Shown: one piece after another, positions 1 to 7,329 of the stretch
Position numbering within the stretch: position 1 is the stretch's first letter
Layout of the letters: the number at the start of each line of letters is the position of its first letter
Assembly (NCBI GenBank): GCA_002281775.1
Contig: NCGY01000007.1
Span: 1 to 64,000 of the forward strand
Reading direction: 5' to 3'
Source of the DNA: Hydrogenophilales bacterium 16-64-46
GTDB lineage: Bacteria > Pseudomonadota > Gammaproteobacteria > Burkholderiales > Thiobacillaceae
DNA length: 64,000 nucleotides
The notes under the pieces: model-generated
Told to the model about the DNA's origin: nothing
Database searches by the model: none
The model's input: only the letters and a program-made list of their open reading frames with translations
Position numbers and translations under genes: made by a program

Positions 1-462
1 CGGGGAATGAGTCAGGGAGCGATAGAAACCGGCGTTCGGATCGGCGGGCACACTGACCACGCTGACCTCGTAGGGCATCCATGCGAAGCGCACGGTGCGG
101 CCGGATTCAGATACGGTTTTGAGAAGCTGATAGCCGACGCTCAGGCTGCGGATGATTCCAGCCTTCACGTCCGCCAGGATTTCCCGTGCCTGTGTGCTGG
201 AGCCGAAGCGCGCCAAGCCTTTCAGCTTGCCGCCCTCGATGCGCACCTGCTCGACCACGCCCACATTCAGCTGGGTATGGTCATGCTGCACGACCACGGG
301 AAGCGGCGCGCGCGACAGATCGACTTCGCCGGAGTGATGAGAAAGCACCTCGTCATATCCGCCACGGTCGACCGGTTGCTCGGTCGATAGCACACACGGA
401 ATCAGGTCGCCGTCCGCCTCGGCGGCGCGCAACTCGATTTCACGGATGAAGAATTCGGGCAT
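1..462 (-). CDS. HK97-type prohead (capsid maturation) protease, partial
   Basis: The gene starts at 462 and stays open through all 154 codons to the window edge, so its 3' part is missing. The start follows a strong ribosome site (GGAGGG, 7 nt upstream). The protein reads as a caudoviral prohead serine protease (S78-like): a beta-rich N-terminus, a QHD motif around residue 60 that would supply the catalytic His, the segment IIRSLSVGYQ with the candidate catalytic Ser, and the characteristic end EVSVVSVPADPNAGFYRS. The family cleaves scaffold and major capsid protein during head maturation, and in many phages it is fused to or directly followed by the capsid gene, which would lie beyond position 1. 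It is the only structural phage gene visible and belongs to the minus-strand island ending at the tRNA-Arg. Family assignment is by motif reading only. Confidence 0.8.
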   Translation of the reverse strand, partial: MPEFFIREIELRAAEADGDLIPCVLSTEQPVDRGGYDEVLSHHSGEVDLSRAPLPVVVQHDHTQLNVGVVEQVRIEGGKLKGLARFGSSTQAREILADVKAGIIRSLSVGYQLLKTVSESGRTVRFAWMPYEVSVVSVPADPNAGFYRSLTHSP

Positions 463-777
463 ATTCGGCCCTCCATTCAAGCCAGGCCGCGCAAGCAAAA
501 GGGCGCGCCCAGGCAAACTAGAAACAGCTCCGGGGAGCTGGCTTCAGTTCTGACCAGACGCGCCCTTGGGCGCGCTCCCACCTCGGTGAACTCGGTACAG
601 CACCGGCAAGCGCGAAGCTATTGAACGGGTGTCGTGCATCGGACCACTCGGGTTCGAACGTGTTGGAATAATCGCGGGCACAGGCATCGCGCGTCATGGC
701 ACTAAATGCGGCTTTTATTGCTTGGTTTCATCCAGTGCCAAGACTGGCGCGGGGTGGCGTGATGCCGCTACCCGGAA
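463..777. other. Island spacer between unknown gene and protease
   Basis: About 315 bases without a recognisable gene. A minus-strand frame of 59 codons (697 to 518, starting MTRDACARDYSNTF) is open but has no Shine-Dalgarno sequence and no recognised family, so it is doubtful. The segment holds several inverted repeats: CAGCTCC-gg-GGAGCTG near 535, GGGCGCGCCC near 501 and GCGCCC-tt-GGGCGC near 571. They could form terminator-like or protein-binding hairpins just ahead of the capsid module. Function unknown. Confidence 0.4.
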
Positions 778-1083
778 TTAATGCAGCTCACCCGGCGTCG
801 GCACGATCTCGAAGCGCAGCCCCTGGGAATGGGCTATGCGCAGATGCTCCTGCAGCACCCCCGATGAGGCGTTGACCATGGCCTGCAGCTGTACCTGCAG
901 CTCGGCCAGGCGCTCGCTCTCGCCGTCCGGGATCATCTCGAGGGCGAGCGCCGCAGTGCAGCGCCTCAGGTTCTCTGTGCGCAGGTACTCGAACAGCACC
1001 AGGTCGGCGAACGACTTTCCATCAAGGGTAATGTCCTGCTCCGGGTTGGATACCCGCACGCCAAGCTTTTCAATTGCTTCCAT
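778..1083 (-). CDS. Small hypothetical protein of the island
   Basis: A 101-residue acidic protein, start chosen at 1083 because AAAGGAG lies 8 nt upstream; a longer reading from 1122 lacks such a site. It starts MEAIEKLGVRVSNPEQDITL and is predicted mostly helical, with a repeated-looking AELQVQLQAMVN segment that could form a short coiled coil. No cysteine cluster, membrane segment or catalytic motif is visible. It sits between the replication genes and the capsid protease, transcribed in the same direction, where satellites often carry packaging or regulatory genes, but no function can be assigned. Confidence 0.7.
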   Translation of the reverse strand: MEAIEKLGVRVSNPEQDITLDGKSFADLVLFEYLRTENLRRCTAALALEMIPDGESERLAELQVQLQAMVNASSGVLQEHLRIAHSQGLRFEIVPTPGELH

Positions 1084-1460
1084 CGTTGTTGCTCCTTTCA
1101 TTGTTGAATAACTCTGCCCCACTTACACACCCCCCTACATCTCCCAAAACTAGCGAAAACCTGCGATCCTTTGGGCCCGTGCTGGAAGGGCCACCGAAGG
1201 ACCCAAAAATTTGATAGGCACGCGGTCACTTATCCAGGAAGCTGATGCTCGCTGCAGGGTGAGGGAGATACACACTACCCAGTCACCCACCCGGGAGGAA
1301 TAAAGGGAAAGAAGGTGCGAAAGGCGCTTTCCTCCCTTTATTCCCTTTATTCCTGCCTTAGTGATGCCTGAGCCTTGAACGCCTTGATTCACAAGGAAAG
1401 AAAGAAAATACTTATAAAAACCTTCTAGGGAATCAGCTAAATAAGGTACGAAAGTCGGCA
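1084..1460. other. Candidate origin/iteron region downstream of replication genes
   Basis: A 377-base spacer that is more AT-rich than the flanking genes. It carries an inverted repeat with AGGAATAAAGGGAA around 1296-1309 and its complement around 1341-1354. The right arm contains the direct repeat CCCTTTATT-CCCTTTATT, and the loop includes the complementary pair GAAAGGCG/CGCTTTC. In P4-like elements and PICIs the replication origin, with iterons bound by the primase-helicase, commonly lies beside those genes, so an origin is a reasonable inference. A 103-codon frame (1461-1150) begins with a TGATG overlap at the DUF3987 stop, but its composition follows the repeats and it is probably not a gene. 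Confidence 0.35.
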
Positions 1461-3083
1461 TCACTCGCACCCCTTCTTCATGGCAAGCGGGTTGACCTGG
1501 TAATAGATCGGTGGCCGGCCACCTGTCCCTGTCCCTTTGTACGGGCCGGCGATCAGGTTGCGGGTTTTCAGTGTTTCGAGCGCGGCAATCAGCCGGTCGA
1601 TCTTGTCGAAGCGGGTATGGTGGGCGCGGTGCAGTTCGGAGCGCAGGAACTCGGGTTCGCCACGCCGTTCGATCCAGCGCCAACACAGGCGCGCATCGTC
1701 GGTGGCAGGGTCAGCACCGATCAGGTCGAACACGGCCTGAGCGTGGCGTATGAGCCGCAGGCACAGGCCAACAGCACACTTCATGGTTTCGTCGCTGATT
1801 GGTTCCGCAGCCTTGCCGTGCCCTGCGACGTGCAACAGGCCAGCCACGCGCAGCGCACCGCCTGGCAGCTTTGCGCACCAGTCGCGCATTGATTCAAGCG
1901 GCCCGCCTTCGGCCTGCTCGTTCTCGATCTTCTGGGCGAATGTCACCCACAGATCGCGTGCCGCATCGGATAACAGCAGCGTGTGTTCGTCATCCTCGCC
2001 ATCCGCCACATCGGCGCGCGGCTCAAGCTCCAGCAGCCGCAGCACCTCACCCCGGTAGCGGCCCTCCAGGTCGGCAGCTATGGTGACGCGCCGCCCCATG
2101 TCGCGCTTGCCAATGCGACTGCCGGGCAGCCCAAAGAAGAAACGGGCGAAGGTGCCCGAGCTGCGGAACTTGCGCTTCGCGGCCGGCGCCATGTCCTGCA
2201 GCAACCCTGGCTGCATGCCGAGTCCGAAGGTCAGCGCCGGCCGGTCAATCACCGCCGTGCGGCTGCCTCGATCAACCCGCACAGGCGATCCGCTGTAAGC
2301 CTGAAGCGCCACATCTACAACAGACTCGCCGCCCGAATACAAGCCCGCCAGGACAGCAAAAATCCCGCCCTCATCGCTCATCACGGCCATGCGGCCATCG
2401 TGCTCGACCAGCATCGACTGCAGCCGCTCCGGGGTGACGTCGCCCGTGAAAAATCGCGGCGGGCGCAACTCCTCCGGCGTTTGCTCGGCCAGCTCGGTGA
2501 TTTCGCGCACGATCTCGCCGCGCCGCACCGCGCTATCCTCTTTCGCCGCGTCGGCCTGCAGCTTCTCGGCACGGCGCTGGCTAATCTTGCGCAGAGTGTC
2601 GCGCTCGACGATCTCGGGGCGCATCTGGTCGGCCAGCTTCGCTTCCTTCAACAGCACCGGCTTGAGAAGCCGCTGGATCAATGCTGATTTGCGTTCGCCG
2701 GAATCGGCCAGGATAACTGTCCACACGCACACCGGTTCGCTGTAGTCATCACCGAACGGCGACACTTTGAACTTGCGCTGCAGCGCCAGGGACAGCACCG
2801 CCAGGGTGAACAGCACAGCCATCGTCGGCGGCGTTTGCAGCGCTTCGGACAATGCATCCGCGTACTCACAAAACACGCCAGGCAGCAGCTCGGGCGGCAG
2901 TTCGGGGGTTTCGATTTGATTGAATGGCAGCGGCTCATCCCAGCGCTTGCCATCGTCTGCCGCCGCGGATGGCTGTGCAGACGTGTGCACGGGCGCCGCT
3001 GGCTTGGCCGCTTCCACTGATTTGCGCACCGCTTCGGCGCCGGCTTCCTTGGCCAGGTCGTTGTAGTCAGTCTTCTTGGTCAT
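1461..3083 (-). CDS. DUF3987 helicase-like replication protein
   Basis: A 540-residue protein of the DUF3987 type, found in phages, satellites and integrated elements next to Toprim primases. Visible features are a degenerate P-loop (LADSGERKSALI) near residue 130, a charged helical stretch around residues 160-210, a Walker-B-like MSDEGGIFAVL near residue 235, and a C-terminal winged-helix-like segment with small basic patches. It is likely the helicase/replisome-loading half of the island's replication module. The start at 3083 (MTKKTDYNDLAKEAG) overlaps the upstream primase stop as ATGA, so the two are translationally coupled; longer in-frame starts would run back inside the primase gene. 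The helicase role is inferred from family context, and direct enzymology for DUF3987 is limited. Confidence 0.8.
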   Translation of the reverse strand: MTKKTDYNDLAKEAGAEAVRKSVEAAKPAAPVHTSAQPSAAADDGKRWDEPLPFNQIETPELPPELLPGVFCEYADALSEALQTPPTMAVLFTLAVLSLALQRKFKVSPFGDDYSEPVCVWTVILADSGERKSALIQRLLKPVLLKEAKLADQMRPEIVERDTLRKISQRRAEKLQADAAKEDSAVRRGEIVREITELAEQTPEELRPPRFFTGDVTPERLQSMLVEHDGRMAVMSDEGGIFAVLAGLYSGGESVVDVALQAYSGSPVRVDRGSRTAVIDRPALTFGLGMQPGLLQDMAPAAKRKFRSSGTFARFFFGLPGSRIGKRDMGRRVTIAADLEGRYRGEVLRLLELEPRADVADGEDDEHTLLLSDAARDLWVTFAQKIENEQAEGGPLESMRDWCAKLPGGALRVAGLLHVAGHGKAAEPISDETMKCAVGLCLRLIRHAQAVFDLIGADPATDDARLCWRWIERRGEPEFLRSELHRAHHTRFDKIDRLIAALETLKTRNLIAGPYKGTGTGGRPPIYYQVNPLAMKKGCE

Positions 3084-3907
3084 TGGGGGCTTTCGCTGAA
3101 GGTGGGACACGCCACCCAGCCATGCACAGCGCGGGCGGCCTCCCAGGCGTTTGTTAGCCCAGGGTTGCCGGGTGTCTGGGTGTCGTTGTCGGCGCACACG
3201 ATGATGCGCAGGCTCGGGAACTTGGCGCGCAGGGCGCGCGCCACGGGCGCCAGGTTGCCGGCGTTGAATGCGCAGGCGGTGGCGTGGCCGGTCGATTCAT
3301 AGAGGCTGGCAGCGGTGGCGTAGCCTTCGGCCAGCAGCAGGGTGTCGGCAGGCCTGCCGATGGCGCAGTAGCAAGCCTGTATCCGACCCCCGCTGAGGAA
3401 GCGCTTGTCACCATCCCGGCCAATGAATTGCAGGGTGTGCAGCTGGCCGTGCGCATCCCGCGCGGGGATCACCAGGCTTTCCCTCAGCTGGCGGACTCCC
3501 CACGCCTTCACGCCCTTGCGCACCAGGTAGGGGTGGGCGGCCTCCGCAGGCTTGGTCATATCCCACAAGCGGGCGGCCTTGCTGCGAGCCTCTTCGCGAA
3601 CACGGGCTTCTTCTTCCGTCCGCTGCCGGCGCATGGCCTCGAACTGGCGGCGCTGTTCGGCCAGCTCGGCAGGGGTCATGAAATTCTTGGATTCGGCGCG
3701 CCAGGTGTGGGACTCGCCAGTCCGCCAGCTGCCGAACGCGCCATGGCCGACAGGATCCGCATACAGCACGCACCAGCCGTTTCGGCTGCCCGCCTTGTCC
3801 CCTTCAACGCGGAAGCGATGAATGCGGCCATCGGCCACCGGCTTGAATTTGATCGGCGTCAAGCCTGCCGCCACCAAGCGATCCAGAAAGCTGATTTCAG
3901 CGCTCAT
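3080..3907 (-). CDS. Toprim-domain primase-like protein
   Basis: A 275-residue protein with a charged helical middle (residues 80-120) and a Toprim fold in the C-terminal half. The catalytic Glu is at about residue 194 in LLLAEGYATAASLY, and the DxD motif is at residues 240-242 in IIVCADND. The order resembles the N-terminal half of TraC/P4-alpha primases, but no zinc-binding N-terminus is seen; a separate four-cysteine protein is encoded immediately upstream. It probably makes primers for island replication. The ATG at 3907 is chosen; a TTG two codons earlier is also possible. It overlaps the upstream zinc-ribbon gene by 11 bases and the DUF3987 gene by 4. Confidence 0.82.
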   Translation of the reverse strand: MSAEISFLDRLVAAGLTPIKFKPVADGRIHRFRVEGDKAGSRNGWCVLYADPVGHGAFGSWRTGESHTWRAESKNFMTPAELAEQRRQFEAMRRQRTEEEARVREEARSKAARLWDMTKPAEAAHPYLVRKGVKAWGVRQLRESLVIPARDAHGQLHTLQFIGRDGDKRFLSGGRIQACYCAIGRPADTLLLAEGYATAASLYESTGHATACAFNAGNLAPVARALRAKFPSLRIIVCADNDTQTPGNPGLTNAWEAARAVHGWVACPTFSESPQ

Positions 3908-4127
3908 CGCCAAGCACCCGCCGGCTTGCCTGCCGCAGAATTGTCAGCTCGGCCTCCGGTCCTGAAGCTGCTGTACTGGAACACTCGCCACAGATCGGCG
4001 CCGTGTGTTCGGTTCTCCGCCCGCCACGAATCGACAAGGATAGGCGCACGTCAGCGCCAGCATCGCCCACCCCGATCATGTTTGCGCAGGCCGCGCAGGG
4101 CTGTTTCGTCTTGATACGCTTGGCCAT
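3897..4127 (-). CDS. Small four-cysteine zinc-ribbon protein
   Basis: A 76-residue basic protein starting MAKRIKTKQPCAACANMIG. Two CxxC knuckles, CAAC near residue 11 and CGEC near residue 48, are spaced like a zinc ribbon. The start at 4127 fits between the AlpA stop and the body of the protein; a longer reading from 4187 overlaps alpA. It lies directly upstream of, and overlaps, the Toprim gene, which lacks its own zinc finger. A split-off zinc-binding part of the primase is therefore an attractive but unproven idea; a small DNA-binding regulator is the alternative. Confidence 0.65.
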   Translation of the reverse strand: MAKRIKTKQPCAACANMIGVGDAGADVRLSLSIRGGRRTEHTAPICGECSSTAASGPEAELTILRQASRRVLGDER

Positions 4128-4137
4128 GGCGCGCCCC

Positions 4138-4386
4138 TTACTCGTTATTGCCGGCACTGGCCAATACCGAGCGAAGCTCGCCCACATTCCAGGCGGTAAC
4201 TCGCGCGCCCAGCTTGCGGGGCGCAGGCAATGAGCCCGCCTTCACCCGACGCCAGACTGTTACGTCAGCACAGGCGAAAAGCGCCGCCACGACGGGCAGG
4301 CGGACATTGGCTGAATCAGGGAGGGAATCGAAGTTGCGCAGTGCGTCCGGAATATCCCGGACGGCGCGTTTTGCTGTGTCTTTCAT
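4138..4386 (-). CDS. AlpA-like helix-turn-helix regulator
   Basis: An 82-residue protein. Its second half matches the AlpA/MerR-like winged helix: VRLPVVAALFACADVTVWRR, then KAGSLPAPRKLGARVTAWNV, ending in a helix ELRSVL. AlpA-type proteins activate or control excision and early transcription in P4-like satellites and PICIs. It is the first gene after an 88-base spacer, and the downstream zinc-ribbon, Toprim and DUF3987 genes follow with short gaps or overlaps, so it probably heads and regulates the replication operon. The start at 4386 is the only long in-frame ATG. Confidence 0.82.
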   Translation of the reverse strand: MKDTAKRAVRDIPDALRNFDSLPDSANVRLPVVAALFACADVTVWRRVKAGSLPAPRKLGARVTAWNVGELRSVLASAGNNE

Positions 4387-4474
4387 TGGTCGTACCCCTT
4401 GTGAAGTGGTACGACATAATTAATCTGCGTCAGCCGCATTGCACGGCACTGAATGACGCCTTATTTTCTAAATT

Positions 4475-5092
4475 TCATCCTGCGTCAGGCTGGCGCTGGC
4501 GTTCCTGCCATTTACGAATATCGCCTTCCGCTTTGATCGTTTCGCCTCGGTCGTTTTCTATTCCTGCGCTCTCGTAGACAAGCTGGATAAGATCCTCGAA
4601 GTCCCCGCCGCGCACCGTACGCATGCCAATCTTTTCCACTGCTCTCGCCACCTCTCCCACCAGGTGAAGGCGCGCGTTTTTCTCGGGTGATTTGTCGCGG
4701 CCGGATGACACATCGAGAGCGACCGCCGCGGACCGTGCAGCCTCTACAAGCACGTTGCCGCCTTCGTCATACAACGCGCTTTCCAGTTGCTGGAAACGGA
4801 GGATGGTGCCGTCTTCGATGTATTCTCCGCACGCGTCGAGGAACAATGAGCGGGCGCGGCCCCGGCTTTGCATGATCTCGTTGATTGTGGAGATAGCCTT
4901 CGCAAGGCGATCGAGCTCCTTGCGCACGTCTGTATCCGTCTCTTCCTTTTCCTGAGGCATCAGCGCGAAATGGCAACTCAACGCGCCCTCAATATCGCCC
5001 AGCACGGATTCATCATTCCCGAGCAGCTCCAGGATGCGCTCACGGTTTTTTGAGAGCCGAACGGTTTGGAATTTGATCCAGCGCGGCTTCAT
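4475..5092 (-). CDS. Unknown 205-aa island protein
   Basis: No family recognised. The start at 5092 overlaps the previous gene's stop as ATGA. The protein begins MKPRWIKFQTVRLSKNRERI, is rich in charged residues and predicted helical. The segment around residues 50-80 is Asp/Glu/Lys-rich with a possible coiled coil, and there is no signal peptide, membrane span or obvious catalytic motif. It ends shortly before the alpA operon. Its place between the integrase and alpA is where satellites often carry regulation, interference or anti-phage cargo, but nothing in the sequence identifies a function. Confidence 0.7.
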   Translation of the reverse strand: MKPRWIKFQTVRLSKNRERILELLGNDESVLGDIEGALSCHFALMPQEKEETDTDVRKELDRLAKAISTINEIMQSRGRARSLFLDACGEYIEDGTILRFQQLESALYDEGGNVLVEAARSAAVALDVSSGRDKSPEKNARLHLVGEVARAVEKIGMRTVRGGDFEDLIQLVYESAGIENDRGETIKAEGDIRKWQERQRQPDAG

Positions 5093-5454
5093 TTCTCTCC
5101 CCCTAAGAGAGACCCGTGTTCAAGCGCGTGGGTGGCGTTCGCGGAAAAGACCGAAGCGCCCTCCGCCATTTCCGCCAGAAACTCAACAAGCCAGCCAGCG
5201 CTGGAAACGGTACCAGATGGCAACTCCCCAGTCGTTTGCGCGATCGCTAGCAGTACACCGACGGTCTTCAGTCCACGCAGCGCCTCACCTTTGATATTGC
5301 TGGCCTGTTGTGCGATTGCAGCAAGGCGTTGGGGCTCGTAGCCTTTGTGAAATAAAGCGCCGCAGGATTCCGGACGGCCCAGCTGCAGGTTATGGCAAAA
5401 CCCGGAAAAGCCGACGCCGTGCGAAAAATACGGGTCAGGATTTTTGTCAGCCAT
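5089..5454 (-). CDS. Unknown 121-aa island protein
   Basis: The start at 5454 is supported by GGGAGA about 7 nt upstream; longer readings run into the preceding gene. The protein begins MADKNPDPYFSHGVGFSGF and has two cysteines in its first third (FCHNLQLGRPESC). A mildly hydrophobic helical stretch follows around residues 55-75 (ALRGLKTVGVLLAIAQ). It overlaps the upstream 79-aa gene by 8 bases and the downstream 205-aa gene by 4, so the three are one translational unit. No family or catalytic motif recognised. Confidence 0.7.
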   Translation of the reverse strand: MADKNPDPYFSHGVGFSGFCHNLQLGRPESCGALFHKGYEPQRLAAIAQQASNIKGEALRGLKTVGVLLAIAQTTGELPSGTVSSAGWLVEFLAEMAEGASVFSANATHALEHGSLLGGEK

Positions 5455-5686
5455 GCTCTTTCTCCCGATTCGAGATAGCAAGCTCAACCTCATCGAGCAG
5501 CCCAGCGATTCGACGAAGCTCTTCACACGCCTTTTCCAATATCCGGGGAACACTCTCCCCAACCCCTGAAATTTTTTCGCTCAACGCCTGCGCACCCATG
5601 AGGGCAGCCCGGACGTCGAAAATATCGTCCATCGCCTCGCCGAGCCCGCTCTTCGCGGAAGAGAAGTTAAGATTGCCGTCAGCCAT
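5447..5686 (-). CDS. Unknown 79-aa island protein
   Basis: A small acidic, helical protein starting MADGNLNFSSAKSGLGEAMD, preceded by a good ribosome site (AAGGAG, 7 nt). It has heptad-like spacing in its C-terminal half (ILEKACEELRRIAGLLDEVE), compatible with a short coiled coil. It is first in the three-gene overlapping unit downstream of the integrase and ends 8 bases inside the next gene. No homologous family recognised. Confidence 0.7.
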   Translation of the reverse strand: MADGNLNFSSAKSGLGEAMDDIFDVRAALMGAQALSEKISGVGESVPRILEKACEELRRIAGLLDEVELAISNREKEHG

Positions 5687-5765
5687 GATGATCTCCTTGG
5701 TAGATCGTTGCGGTCAGGGCCAGCAGGTGCGTCAACACCCGTCTGGCCCGCTTTGCCTGAATCCG

Positions 5766-7001
5766 TCAGGCGGCGGTTTTTCCGTGTAGTGATACCACTT
5801 CCCCACCGGCCTCCAGCGCATCGCATGTGTCCGCCCATGCCTGCATCATCTTGCGCCGCTCAGGCAAGTGCTCGGATCGGGCATAGGCCGCGATCGTGCT
5901 GTCGGTTTCCTTATGGTCCAGCTGGCGCTCCATTGCCTCGCGGCTCCATCCCTGCTCGCTCAGGATCGAACGCGCCGACGCGCGGAACCCATGAACGCAC
6001 TGGCGCCCCTGGTACCCCATCTTGTTTAGCATCTTGCCGACAGTGTTTTCGCTGATCACAGGCGCGTCGGTATAGCCCTTGGCCTTGGGAAATAGATAGG
6101 GCGAATGCCCGGTCAGGTCTTTCAACTCATGCAGCAATGCCAGCGCCTGGGTCGATAGCGGGACAGTATGGGCCGGCAAGGCTTTGCCGGTTTTCATGCG
6201 CTTGGCCGGAACTTTCCATTCCTTCCCTTTCCAGTCGATTTCCTCCCACTTGGCGAAGCGGAATTCCTGTGCACGCACGAAGGTCATCAGGGCGAAATAG
6301 GCAGCGTGCCTGGTCACGGGGTCATAGCCAGTGGCCTCCCGAAGATCGCGCAGGAAAACACCAAATTCGCGGCGCTCAGTGATGGCCGGCCGATGATTGA
6401 CCTCCGGCTTGTGCAATGCGCCGATCAGGTGCGCAGCAGGGTTGTCTTCCGCCCTGCCAGTGGCTACGCCATAGCGGAATATCTGCCCGCAGACCTCACG
6501 CAGCCGGACTGCAGTGTACGCAATGCCACGTGCCTCCACCTTACGCAACATCGCCAGTATTTGCGAAGCCTTCACGCTGGCTATCGGCCGGTGCCCGATC
6601 TCCGGGAATACGTAGGCCTCCAGCTGGGTCATGGTCTTGTCGGCGGTTGACTGCGTCCATTTCTTCTTCAGCTTCATGGCGTGCCACTCGCGCGCCACGG
6701 CCTCGAATGAATTGGCCATGGCGGCCATCGCTGCCTGCCTGGTTTCCTTGCGATGCTCGCCGGGGTCGATGCCATCCGCCAGCAACTTCCTCGCCTCAGC
6801 GTGCTTCTCACGTGCGCGAGCCAGGCTCACATCAGGGTAAGCGCCAAACGCCAGTGTCTTTTGCTTACCAAGGAAACGGTAGTTGTAGCGCCAATATTTG
6901 CCAGTGGAATTCACAAGCAAATAGAGCCCGATGCTATCAGCCAGCTTGTAGGGCGTGGCTGCAGGCTTGGCTTTCTTGACGGCGATATCAGTCAGCGGCA
7001 T
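5766..7001 (-). CDS. int: P4-type tyrosine integrase
   Basis: A 411-residue site-specific recombinase. The N-terminal arm-binding domain is of the DUF4102 type (MPLTDIAVKKAKPAATPYKL, then YPDVSLARAREKHAEARKLL). A SAM-like core-binding domain and the catalytic domain follow, with the family signatures TFVRAQEFRFAKW (first Arg), HGFRASA (His-x-x-Arg) and a C-terminal AYARSEHL Tyr. The start at 7001 is the canonical N-terminus; the 22 codons upstream lie in the att/arm repeats. It lies 180 bases from the 3' end of tRNA-Arg(CCU), the expected target, and points into the island. Confidence 0.95.
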   Translation of the reverse strand: MPLTDIAVKKAKPAATPYKLADSIGLYLLVNSTGKYWRYNYRFLGKQKTLAFGAYPDVSLARAREKHAEARKLLADGIDPGEHRKETRQAAMAAMANSFEAVAREWHAMKLKKKWTQSTADKTMTQLEAYVFPEIGHRPIASVKASQILAMLRKVEARGIAYTAVRLREVCGQIFRYGVATGRAEDNPAAHLIGALHKPEVNHRPAITERREFGVFLRDLREATGYDPVTRHAAYFALMTFVRAQEFRFAKWEEIDWKGKEWKVPAKRMKTGKALPAHTVPLSTQALALLHELKDLTGHSPYLFPKAKGYTDAPVISENTVGKMLNKMGYQGRQCVHGFRASARSILSEQGWSREAMERQLDHKETDSTIAAYARSEHLPERRKMMQAWADTCDALEAGGEVVSLHGKTAA

Positions 7002-7018
7002 AGCGAAAACCCCGTTCC

Positions 7019-7077
7019 GATGGTATCCAGGTTGGGGCATCTCAGATACCACCATAGATACCATCAAGTTGATGGTA
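7019..7077. repeat. GATACCA(T/C)C repeats: candidate integrase arm / AlpA sites
   Basis: Four copies of an octamer occur just upstream of the integrase start: GATGGTAT at 7019-7026, GATACCACC at 7045-7053, GATACCATC at 7057-7065 and GATGGTAT at 7070-7077. The last two form a palindrome with 9-bp arms (ATACCATCA-agt-TGATGGTAT). Their position between int and the tRNA attachment site fits arm-type integrase or excisionase sites, and they may also autoregulate int. Inferred from spacing and repetition only. Confidence 0.5.
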
Positions 7078-7114
7078 TTTCAATGCTACGCCATGAAACA
7101 CAACGACACAATAA

Positions 7115-7147
7115 AAAACCCGCAATCAACGTATTGATGCGGGTTTT
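7115..7147. terminator. Hairpin terminator downstream of tRNA-Arg
   Basis: AAAACCCGCA-a-TCAA, a cgta loop, then TTGATGCGGGTTTT. It is GC-rich at its core with an A-tract on one side and a T-tract on the other, so it can act in both directions. It lies 34 bases beyond the 3' end of the minus-strand tRNA-Arg and upstream of int, insulating the island from tRNA transcription. Confidence 0.75.
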
Positions 7148-7180
7148 AGTTACGCTCTGCCACTTGCTGATACTATGTAC

Positions 7181-7256
7181 TGGCGCCCCCGACACGAATC
7201 GAACGTGTGACCCTCCCCTTAGGAGGGGGATGCTCTATCCACTGAGCTACGGGGGC
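7181..7256 (-). tRNA. tRNA-Arg (anticodon CCT)
   Basis: A 76-nt cloverleaf on the minus strand with encoded CCA. The acceptor stem is GCCCCCG/CGGGGGC, the D arm GTAGCTCAGTGGATAGAGC, the anticodon stem TCCCC/GGGGA around loop CTCCTAA, and the T arm contains GTTCGATTC. The gene is intact, so the island's integration regenerated its 3' end; a duplicate of that end is expected at the far (left) end of the island, outside the window. Confidence 0.97.
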
Positions 7257-7329
7257 GTCGCGCGCATTCTACCGAAAGCCCCGCTGCTTGGGCCGGCAGC
7301 GGCTATGATGCAGGAAGCGGAGAAGAACC

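Noticed and set aside
1150..1461. 103-codon frame starting at the DUF3987 stop (TGATG)
   Set aside because: The overlap is suggestive, but the product is dominated by residues coded by the hairpin and tandem repeats and resembles no family; kept only as a note under the origin region.
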